A DNA stretch of 64,000 nt from Burkholderiales bacterium PBB6 (GTDB lineage: Bacteria; Pseudomonadota; Gammaproteobacteria; Burkholderiales; Burkholderiaceae_C): positions 124,001 through 188,000 of the forward strand of contig NKIH01000006.1 in NCBI GenBank assembly GCA_002255925.1, written 5' to 3'. The notes under the pieces are model-generated. The model saw nothing but the letters and a program-made list of their open reading frames with translations, was not told the DNA's origin and searched no databases. Every line of letters begins with the position of its first letter. Within the stretch, counting starts at the first letter, position 1. Positions 37,823 to 46,689 of this stretch are shown here, piece by piece. A program made the position numbers and the translations under genes.

Positions 37823-38785
37823 GTGACCCACGCTGACCACCGCCCTGCTGCCTGCCGCAATTGCGGCACTGACCTGACCGCCCTGCCCGAGGCCAACTTC
37901 TGCCCGCACTGCGGCCAGGACACCGTGCTGCACCCACCCACGCTGTGGGAGTTCGTGCACGAGTTCATCACCCACTACGTGGCGCTGGAGGGCGCGCTGT
38001 GGCGCTCGCTCGGCGCCCTGCTGCTGCGCCCGGGCAAGCTCACCCGCGAATATTTCCACGGCCGCCGCAAGCACTATGTGCTGCCGCTGCGCCTGTACCT
38101 CAGCGCCAGCTTCGTGTTTTTCCTGGTGGTGAAGATCGCCAGCGGCGGGCATGACGCACCGCCCGCCGAGGACGTTGTCCAGCAGGTCGCGGTGGAAGCA
38201 GCGCCTGACGTGAAAGCGGAGGCCGCCAGCGCCGCAGCCCAAAGCGCCAGCGCGGCCAGCGGCCCCGAAGAGAAGCCACGCTCGGCCCGCTCGCTGGCAC
38301 GCAGGGCCGAGATGGCCAGGTACACCGCGTGCTATGAAAAGCCGGGCAGCTGCAACTGGCTGGACGCCACCGTGGGCAAGTTCATCACCAAGTCGCAGAA
38401 AGGCGATGCGGAGCACATCGATTGGCAGCCGCGTATCGTCGCGTCAGCCCCCTACGCCATCTTCCTGATGCTGCCGCTGTTTGCCGGGCTCCTGCAGCTG
38501 ACGTACTGGCGCCGGCGCATGGCCTACGGCGAGCACTTCGTGTTCAGCCTGCACCTGCACAGCTTCTGGTTCATCGCCCTGTTGCTGGTGAACGTCTTGC
38601 CTGATTCGCTGGTCATCGGCCCGCTGCTGGCCATACCGGCCTATGGGTGCTGGGGCATGCGCAGTGTTTACGGCGGCGGCTGGTGGCCCACGCTGGGGCG
38701 CGCCGCGGTGCTCTCGTTCGTCTACGGCGTGTTGCTGGCCATCGGGGCCACCGCACTCGCGGTGTGGGTCATCCTCAACAGCTGA
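37823..38785 (+). CDS. DUF3667-type membrane protein with zinc ribbon
   Basis: A 320-residue protein. An N-terminal zinc ribbon (CRNCGT and CPHCGQ, two CxxC pairs) is followed by an amphipathic region (LWEFVHEFITHYVALEGALW), one membrane helix (YLSASFVFFLVVKI), a long Ala/Glu/Lys-rich cytosolic or periplasmic loop and four C-terminal membrane helices. LLLRPGKLTREYFHGRRKHYVLPLRLYL is typical of DUF3667 (shown here as residues about 72-100). No function is established. The start is probably GTG 37823, with no ATG nearby and a 7-bp repeat directly upstream. Confidence 0.82.
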   Translation: MTHADHRPAACRNCGTDLTALPEANFCPHCGQDTVLHPPTLWEFVHEFITHYVALEGALWRSLGALLLRPGKLTREYFHGRRKHYVLPLRLYLSASFVFFLVVKIASGGHDAPPAEDVVQQVAVEAAPDVKAEAASAAAQSASAASGPEEKPRSARSLARRAEMARYTACYEKPGSCNWLDATVGKFITKSQKGDAEHIDWQPRIVASAPYAIFLMLPLFAGLLQLTYWRRRMAYGEHFVFSLHLHSFWFIALLLVNVLPDSLVIGPLLAIPAYGCWGMRSVYGGGWWPTLGRAAVLSFVYGVLLAIGATALAVWVILNS

Positions 38786-39197
38786 CGGCGCTGCGCAGCC
38801 AATCAGGCATCGGCGCCGATTTCCCGCTCGGGAAGTCCAGCCACACGGTGGTGGCGCCACCGGTGGCACACACCACGTCCGGCGCATCGGTGCGGGCCAT
38901 GGTCAGCCAGGTGTCGAAGCTGGATCGGCCCGGCGTGGACACAAACATCCGGACCAGCAGGTCGCCCGGATATTCCAGCTGGTGGATGAAGTTGCAGAAC
39001 GCATTCACGATCACCGGCCCCTGCCACTTCGGATCGGGCCGCGCGCCGATGGCATGCAGCCACTCGATCCGCGCGATCTCCATGTACCGGAAGTACATCG
39101 CGTTGTTGACGTGGCCCATCATGTCCATGTCACCCCAGCGGATGGGGATGACCATGGTGTGCACCAGCCGCTTGTCCTCGGGCAGATCAAAACGCAT
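38775..39197 (-). CDS. Acyl-CoA thioesterase, 4-hydroxybenzoyl-CoA type hotdog
   Basis: A 140-residue hotdog thioesterase. The motif WGDMDMMGHVNNAMYFRYME holds the catalytic Asp and the HVNN turn of the YbgC/4HBT family. It starts at ATG 39197, 17 bases after yceH, in a three-gene minus-strand group with the SDR gene. Its 3' end overlaps the convergent DUF3667 gene by 11 bases. The acyl substrate is not predictable. Confidence 0.9.
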   Translation of the reverse strand: MRFDLPEDKRLVHTMVIPIRWGDMDMMGHVNNAMYFRYMEIARIEWLHAIGARPDPKWQGPVIVNAFCNFIHQLEYPGDLLVRMFVSTPGRSSFDTWLTMARTDAPDVVCATGGATTVWLDFPSGKSAPMPDWLRSAVSC

Positions 39198-39214
39198 GCG
39201 CAGCGCCTCCTGGC

Positions 39215-39892
39215 TCAGTCGACACCCAGCGCGGATTTGAGCGCTGCCAGCTCGGCGCGCAAGGTGGCCAGCTCGCTGCTCACGCGGGTCAGCTCGGCCT
39301 TCACCGCAGCCAACTCGCCCGCACTCACGTCTGCACCTGCCGTGTCGGCCATGCCAACAAAGCCGTCGGCCCTGGCTGCGCCGGCCGCCGGCAACACCGG
39401 CTCGCCGCACAGCAGATGCGCCCAGCGCGCCTCGCGCTCACCCGGCGCACGTGCCAGCTTCACCACCCGGTGCGGCTCCTTGGTCGAGAGCTCGTCGAGG
39501 AAGGCCTCGACCGAGGACACATCCGCGAAGCGGTGCAGGCGCTCGGTGTTGAGCCGCAACTCGGCAGCCGTCTGAGGGCCGCGCAACATCAAAGTTGCCA
39601 ACAGCGCCACCGACTGCCCCGGCACGCCCAGCACCCGGCCCATGTTGTGGTCAAAGCGCGCCACGCGGCTGCCACTCACGGTGTTCACCAGGTGCTTGTA
39701 TTTCAGGCTGTCAACAGCCACCAGCACATCAGACTCGGTGGCTTCGATCACCGGCTGGCGCGCGGTCTTCTGGTTGCAGCCGGCCACCAGGGCGTTCAGC
39801 GACAAGGGATAGGTGTCGGGCACCGTGTGCTGCTTTTCCACCAGCACACCCAGCACCCGCGCTTCCAGCGGGGTCAGCACCGCATCGGTCAT
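39215..39892 (-). CDS. yceH: YceH (DUF480) family protein
   Basis: A 225-residue protein of the DUF480/YceH family with two winged-helix-like domains. [40 protein letters not shown] and [20 protein letters not shown] are highly conserved family segments. The C-terminal 40 residues are a short coiled coil ([20 protein letters not shown]). The family's function is unknown, although the fold suggests nucleic-acid or protein binding. The gene lies between SDR and thioesterase genes, 25 and 17 bases away. Confidence 0.93.
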   Translation of the reverse strand: MTDAVLTPLEARVLGVLVEKQHTVPDTYPLSLNALVAGCNQKTARQPVIEATESDVLVAVDSLKYKHLVNTVSGSRVARFDHNMGRVLGVPGQSVALLATLMLRGPQTAAELRLNTERLHRFADVSSVEAFLDELSTKEPHRVVKLARAPGEREARWAHLLCGEPVLPAAGAARADGFVGMADTAGADVSAGELAAVKAELTRVSSELATLRAELAALKSALGVD

Positions 39893-39917
39893 GGGCAATC
39901 GCTCCAGCAGGCCGCCA

Positions 39918-40700
39918 TCAAACGCCAAAACCGTCGTCGGCCTGGATGACCGCGCCGTTGATGAAGTGGCTTTCGTTGGCGCACAGCATCATCAGGGCGG
40001 CGTCCAGATCCTGCGGCTGGCCAACGCGCTTGCGCGGCAGCATCTGCACCAGCTTCTTGCCACCCTCGGTCTGCCAATGGTGGTGGTTGATCTCGGTGTC
40101 GATGTAGCCCGGGCAGATGGCGTTGACGTTGATGCCGTAGCGGCCCCACTCCAGCGCCATGGCGCGCGTCATGTGCACCACCGCAGCCTTGCTCATGGCG
40201 TAGACGCCGATCTGGCTCAGAGGACGCAGGCCCGCCATCGAGGCGATGTTGACGATGCGGCCACCGGTGAAGGTGCCGGGCGCCGCACCGCGTGAGCGGG
40301 CGATCATGCGCTTGGCCACTTCCTGGGCCACGAAGAACGCGCCCTTGGTGTTGGTGTCCATGACGAAGTCGTAGTCGTCCGGCGACACGTCGGTCAGCTT
40401 CTGCGTGGTGCTGACACCCGAGTTGTTGATCAGGATGTCGAGCGTGCCGGTTTCGGTTTCGGCGTGAGCCACGGCCGACTTGATGCTGTCGTGGTCGGTG
40501 ACATCGAGCTCCACCACATGGGCGTCACCGCCGTTGCCTTCAATTTCGGCGCGCAACGTCTTCAGACGCTCGGTGCGGCGGCCAGCCAGCACCACGGCGG
40601 CGCCGGAGCGTGCGAGCACGCGTGCGAACTGCGCCCCCAAGCCGCTGGAAGCCCCGGTCACCAGGGCAACGCGGCCCGACAGATCAATGTTGTAGCTCAT
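39918..40700 (-). CDS. Short-chain dehydrogenase/reductase
   Basis: A 260-residue classical SDR, likely NADP-dependent because of the AGRRTERL segment after beta-2. The cofactor loop is [16 protein letters not shown], followed by [10 protein letters not shown], the catalytic Ser of [14 protein letters not shown] (Tyr and Lys) and the C-terminal segment [13 protein letters not shown]. The [20 protein letters not shown] region resembles 3-oxoacyl-ACP reductase homologs of fatty-acid or polyhydroxyalkanoate metabolism. It leads a group with yceH and a thioesterase. Confidence 0.92.
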   Translation of the reverse strand: MSYNIDLSGRVALVTGASSGLGAQFARVLARSGAAVVLAGRRTERLKTLRAEIEGNGGDAHVVELDVTDHDSIKSAVAHAETETGTLDILINNSGVSTTQKLTDVSPDDYDFVMDTNTKGAFFVAQEVAKRMIARSRGAAPGTFTGGRIVNIASMAGLRPLSQIGVYAMSKAAVVHMTRAMALEWGRYGINVNAICPGYIDTEINHHHWQTEGGKKLVQMLPRKRVGQPQDLDAALMMLCANESHFINGAVIQADDGFGV

Positions 40701-40838
40701 GGAGAAAGGGCCGGGCCTGCCGGCGAATGCGCGGTCAAGTAAGCGCCGCTCGTCCAACCACCTGGGTCAAATGAACGGCAGGAATCAATGGTAAAACCAA
40801 CCCCAAAACGATAGCACGCACCTGGTGCGGTGCACCGC

Positions 40839-42992
40839 TCAACGCGGCAATGCCTTGTCGGCACCACCTTGGGCCAGCAGCGCCAGCCATTGCTCGGGCG
40901 GCATCGGTCGGGCAAACAGGTAGCCCTGGAACTCGTCGACGCCCAGCTCGCTCAGCAGCTGGAATTGCGCTTCGGTTTCCACGCCCTCGGCCACGGTGGT
41001 CAGCCCCAGGTCGCGGCAGATCTGCAGCGTGCCGCGGATCACGGCGCGGGCACGCGGGTTGTCTTGCATGTCCATCACGAAGGCCCGGTCGATCTTGACC
41101 TTCTGGAACGGCAGATGCAGCAGGTGTGACAGGGACGAATAACCCGTGCCGAAGTCATCGAGCGCCAAACTGAAGCCCTGTTGCCGCAGGCGTTGCAGCA
41201 GCGGCAGCACCGCGTCAGAGGCGAGCGCTGATTCGGTCAGCTCCAGCTCCAGCTGCGAGGGATGCACGCCCATGCGTTCGCAGGCGTGCACCGCCAGGCG
41301 CTCGAAGCCGCTGAAGCGCAACTGCCGAGGCGACAGGTTCACGGCAATCGGCAGCGGGCGCCCCACCACCTCTTGCACCTGCTTGGCCAGATGGGCGGCC
41401 ATGTGCAGCGCATGGCGGCCCAGCAATTCGATCGTGCCGCTCTGCTCGGCAATCGGAATGAATTCAGCCGGGGACACGACACCAAACTCGCGGGTGTTCC
41501 AGCGCACCAGCACCTCGGCGCTGGTGTGCCGCCCGGCGCGGTCAAACTTGGGCTGGGCCACAAACGTGAAGGCATTGCGCTCGGCGTCCACCCGCAGCAG
41601 GCTCTGCAGCTTCACCCGGCGCACAGCGCCTTCCTCGATCGCCGGATCGAAGATGCGCAGGCAATTCTTGCCGCTGTCCTTGGCCCGGTACATCGCCGCA
41701 TCGGCCTTGCGCAGCAGCGTTGATGCGTCGTCGCCGTCTTCCGGGAAGCGCACGGCACCGATGCTCGGGCTGATCAGCATTTCATGTTCCGACCCCACGC
41801 GGAATGGCAGCGCCATGGTGGCGATCAGCAACTGTGCGGCTTCACGGATATGGAAATCGCCCGTGCCCTCTGGCAGCACGATGGCAAATTCGTCGCCCCC
41901 CCAGCGGCCGATGAAGGCCTGCGGCAAGGCCTGGCGCAGGCGACCGGACACCTCACGCAGAAGTTGATCCCCCTCGCCGTGGCCGAAGGAGTCGTTCACG
42001 CCCTTGAAGCCGTCGAGGTCCAGGAACAGCAGGCCGAAGCCGGTGCGCAGACGCTCTTTCACGCACCTCGCCAGGTGCTGCTCCAGCGCGGCACGGTTCG
42101 GCAGCGCCGTCAGGGCGTCCTGCAGCGCCATGCGCTCCAGGCGCTCTTCAGCCAGGCGGCGCTCGCGGATGTCGCGCATGGCCACGATGCCGCACCGCGT
42201 TTCACCGCCCACGGGCGTGACAGTGACTTCCACCGGAATCATGCCGCCGGCCGTTTCAAGCTGGCGCTCGATGCGCTGTGCGCTGTCGCCCAGCGCTGGC
42301 AGGTCAATCAACTCCAGCAGGTCGAAGCCCAGCAGGGCCTGCTGGGACAAGCCCGTCAGCCGCTGCATCGATTCATTGGTTTCCACCACGCGCCAGGCGC
42401 CATCCACCACGGCCAGCGCGTCGTGGGTGCTGGCGAAGGCTTGCGCCATCGTGTGCAGGCTCTCTTCAGCGGCGCGTTGCACCGTGATGTCCTTGATGGT
42501 GCCCGTCACATGCACCGGCATGCCGGCGACCGGGTTGGCCATGGTGCGGCCGCGGATGCGCACCCAGCGCACTTCATTGTTCAAGCGCACGCGGTAGGCC
42601 GTGTCGATGTCCGTGTGGGTGCCCGAGAGGTGCAGGCGCCAGGCCAGCAAGGTGGCCTCGCGGTCCTCCGGCTCGATGCGCTCGATCACTTCCCGACCCA
42701 CCAACTCGTAGGCGGGCAACTCCTGGCCATTCACCACCAGGCCGCGGACTCGCATCACCCCGTCCTCGGAGGACCAGTCCCAGATGCCTTCGCCGCTGGC
42801 CCACAGGGCCATCTGGAGGCGGTGTTCTGAGTCTTGCGCCACCTGGAGCGCATCGAACAACTCCCGGCTCTTGCTGGTCAGCAATTGCTCGGCTGCCTTG
42901 CGTGCCGCGCGCTCACGATCGAAGCGCCGCTGCATCAGGGCCAGCGCTTCGATGTGGGCGGCGTTGGCCGCAGGAGGCAGGCCAGCGTTCAT
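40839..42992 (-). CDS. PAS-GGDEF-EAL cyclic di-GMP protein, partner of H-NOX
   Basis: A 717-residue cytosolic protein. After a short coiled coil come two PAS domains (about 55-275), GGDEF (about 280-440, active-site GRWGGDEFAIVLPEGT, probably active) and EAL (about 450-710). The EAL signature is EVL in AEVLVRW. Catalytic elements DDFGTGYSSLSHLLHL and KIDRAFV are present, and AEGVETEAQFQLL completes the site, so phosphodiesterase activity is likely. There is no membrane segment. The start overlaps the H-NOX stop by 4 bases, the arrangement known for NO-responsive c-di-GMP enzymes. A downstream promoter is not evident. Confidence 0.94.
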   Translation of the reverse strand: MNAGLPPAANAAHIEALALMQRRFDRERAARKAAEQLLTSKSRELFDALQVAQDSEHRLQMALWASGEGIWDWSSEDGVMRVRGLVVNGQELPAYELVGREVIERIEPEDREATLLAWRLHLSGTHTDIDTAYRVRLNNEVRWVRIRGRTMANPVAGMPVHVTGTIKDITVQRAAEESLHTMAQAFASTHDALAVVDGAWRVVETNESMQRLTGLSQQALLGFDLLELIDLPALGDSAQRIERQLETAGGMIPVEVTVTPVGGETRCGIVAMRDIRERRLAEERLERMALQDALTALPNRAALEQHLARCVKERLRTGFGLLFLDLDGFKGVNDSFGHGEGDQLLREVSGRLRQALPQAFIGRWGGDEFAIVLPEGTGDFHIREAAQLLIATMALPFRVGSEHEMLISPSIGAVRFPEDGDDASTLLRKADAAMYRAKDSGKNCLRIFDPAIEEGAVRRVKLQSLLRVDAERNAFTFVAQPKFDRAGRHTSAEVLVRWNTREFGVVSPAEFIPIAEQSGTIELLGRHALHMAAHLAKQVQEVVGRPLPIAVNLSPRQLRFSGFERLAVHACERMGVHPSQLELELTESALASDAVLPLLQRLRQQGFSLALDDFGTGYSSLSHLLHLPFQKVKIDRAFVMDMQDNPRARAVIRGTLQICRDLGLTTVAEGVETEAQFQLLSELGVDEFQGYLFARPMPPEQWLALLAQGGADKALPR

Positions 42993-43543
42993 GCAGCCTG
43001 AAGGTCGATGATGAACACGGTGCCAGCCTGGCCGTCCGAGCCTTGCCCGGGCTCAGACCTCACCTGCACGGGTTGGCCGAAATGCCGGGCCGCGCCAAGC
43101 AACAAGCCCAGGGCGAGAGACTCCATCTTGCGGGGAGATGAATACAACAGGTGCATTTGTGAGGCGTTGCGGCTCAGCACCTCGAAGGTCGGGAGCTGCG
43201 CGTTGCTGTAGAGCTTGCGCACCTCCACGTGGATGTAGGGCTCGATCGACGCGAGAAAGTCAAACAGCTGGCTGTGCTGCGTGAACATCTGCGGGTAAAG
43301 CTGCGTGAAGCGCCCCAGCAAGTGCTCACCGAAGGCCTGAACCAGGTCTGGCACGGGCACCCCCGTCAACTCGGACAAGGCCACCACCAGCGCCACGATC
43401 TCGCCATGGCCGTAATAGCCCACAGCGGTGTAGGCGCCGCCGTGCTCAGGCGCGGCTTTCTGCAGAATGGCGTCAGCCACCTCCGGAGAAAAGCGTTCCT
43501 CGACCATCTCCATCAGCTCAGTGAACACCATGCCAAGCATCAT
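42989..43543 (-). CDS. H-NOX haem-binding nitric oxide sensor
   Basis: A 184-residue H-NOX protein that binds haem and senses NO (or O2 in anaerobes). The proximal haem ligand is His105 in EPYIHVEVRKLY, and the propionate-binding YxSxR motif is Y134-S136-R138 in LLYSSPRKM. The distal pocket shows no clear Tyr H-bond donor in this reading, which would favour NO over O2. The 4-base overlap with the PAS-GGDEF-EAL gene indicates a signalling pair, as in H-NOX/c-di-GMP systems of other proteobacteria. NO would probably alter c-di-GMP and thus attachment. Confidence 0.93.
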   Translation of the reverse strand: MMLGMVFTELMEMVEERFSPEVADAILQKAAPEHGGAYTAVGYYGHGEIVALVVALSELTGVPVPDLVQAFGEHLLGRFTQLYPQMFTQHSQLFDFLASIEPYIHVEVRKLYSNAQLPTFEVLSRNASQMHLLYSSPRKMESLALGLLLGAARHFGQPVQVRSEPGQGSDGQAGTVFIIDLQAA

Positions 43544-43794
43544 TGACCCCTTTCGGCCTGATCATGGTCAGTCCGCAGGACATGCTAAACGGGGACAACC
43601 CGGATGGATATGGCAATCAGCGAGACGGCAACCGCGCATTTTGCGCTTTGTGTCTGGTGGATTGGAGCGGCGCGTCCATAAATAGTACGGTCGTGCTTTT
43701 TTGGTCTGCACTTCGCTAGAATCGCGCTCAGAAATATCTGGCCGGGGCCTCCCCACCCGGCTGCCCATCCAGACTCCAACCGGAACACACGCTC
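43544..43794. other. Divergent promoter region between H-NOX and ETF-QO genes
   Basis: A 251-base non-coding region. TAGAAT at 43717-43722 resembles a -10 element 73 bases before the ETF-QO start, with no convincing -35 box. No palindrome longer than six bases per arm was noticed. Confidence 0.3.
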
Positions 43795-45471
<1,677 letters not shown>

Positions 45472-45535
45472 TGGACGGACGATTGCGGGCTATGTTGCGG
45501 TGTTGCTGCCGCACACGGCCCGCACTGTCCATGCC

Positions 45536-45565
45536 CTGACGCCAAGGCTTGACACCTGGCGTCAG
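45536..45565. terminator. Hairpin between convergent ETF-QO and transglutaminase genes
   Basis: CTGACGCC and GGCGTCAG pair exactly, extended by AGG/CCT across a bulged A, with a CTTGACA loop. It spans the transglutaminase stop codon and lies 65 bases after the ETF-QO stop. No T-run follows, so a bidirectional role is only likely. Confidence 0.5.
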
Positions 45566-46689
45566 TCTTCTGCAGGACCTTCGACGGGCAGTGCATCGGC
45601 AGGTGGCAACTCGGCGCCAACCGCCTCGACCGAGGCGTTCTCGACCGGCTGCACTTCGAGCAGATCGGCCTCTTCCAGCGGCACCACGGTCACCGCCACA
45701 TGCGGCTGCGCCCGCCCGCCCCCGCGGATCACGCCGCGCAGCGGTGCCACGTCGGCATAGTCGCGCCCCCAACCCAGGGTGACATGGCTGTCACCGGCGG
45801 GCACGCGGTTCGTGGGGTCCAGCGAGAGCCAGCCCTGCACCGGGCACCACACCTGCGCCCAGGCGTGCGAGGCATCTGCCCCGACCAGGCGAGGCTGGCC
45901 TGGCGGCGGTTGGGTCAGCAGGTAACCACTCACGTAGCGCGCGGCCAGGCCCAGTGATCGGCAGGCGCCGATCAACACATGCGCGAAGTCCTGGCAGACG
46001 CCGTAGCCCAGCGCCAGCGCGTCCGTGGCGCGGGTGGCCACCGAGGTGGACTGCGGCTTGTACTCAAACCGGTCGTGGATCAGGGCCATGAGCGCCAGCG
46101 CGCCGGCGGCCAGCGTCACCCCCGGCTTGAAGGCCTGCCGGCCAAAGGCGGCCAGCGCGGGTGACCTGGGTGCGAAGGTGGATGGCAGAGTGAACTCCAC
46201 CGCCTCGGAGTGCACCAGCCCGGCGTGGTATCGCAGGTCTTCGGCCACGGTCTCCCAGGCGGGGCTGTCCGTCACGTCGATCGGCGCCGGTGCGTGAAGA
46301 CCAGCCTCGAAGGTGGAGCGCACCAGCAGGCGTTCGTGTACCCGGGAATGGCTGAAGGCGAGCCGTGCATTGCCCCAGGGGTCCAGACTGATCTGGCCGG
46401 GAGGCACGGCGCCGTCTGGCGGCAGCGTGCTGGGTGCGTTGGCCGACTCCGGCAAACCCCACTCGTCGGGTGGTGGATCAATCTGCAGGCGCCAGTCGCG
46501 CACAGTCTGGCAGCCGGTGCTGCGCGGTGACAGGTAGGCCACATGCTGGGCCAACTCCACCGGCGCGTCGTAGTCGTAGAAGGTGTCGTGCACCACCTTC
46601 AGCCAGCGAACCGGCGGCAGGGCTGCCGGCTCAACGGCGGCACTGACAGCAGCCTCAGGGGCGCCGTCCACATCGATCTCTTCGCTCAT
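45562..46689 (-). CDS. Transglutaminase-like protein (small, cluster gene 5)
   Basis: A 375-residue transglutaminase-fold protein with the N-terminal beta domain typical of bacterial members ([20 protein letters not shown]). The triad is visible: Cys in GYGVCQDFAHVLIGACR, His in DASHAWAQVW and Asp in LSLDPTNR. There is no signal peptide. Bacterial members act as proteases or amide-forming enzymes. The start overlaps the upstream ATP-grasp/alpha-E fusion by 4 bases, placing it last in the five-gene cluster. It may cleave or transfer the product of the ATP-grasp ligases. Substrate unknown. Confidence 0.92.
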   Translation of the reverse strand: MSEEIDVDGAPEAAVSAAVEPAALPPVRWLKVVHDTFYDYDAPVELAQHVAYLSPRSTGCQTVRDWRLQIDPPPDEWGLPESANAPSTLPPDGAVPPGQISLDPWGNARLAFSHSRVHERLLVRSTFEAGLHAPAPIDVTDSPAWETVAEDLRYHAGLVHSEAVEFTLPSTFAPRSPALAAFGRQAFKPGVTLAAGALALMALIHDRFEYKPQSTSVATRATDALALGYGVCQDFAHVLIGACRSLGLAARYVSGYLLTQPPPGQPRLVGADASHAWAQVWCPVQGWLSLDPTNRVPAGDSHVTLGWGRDYADVAPLRGVIRGGGRAQPHVAVTVVPLEEADLLEVQPVENASVEAVGAELPPADALPVEGPAED

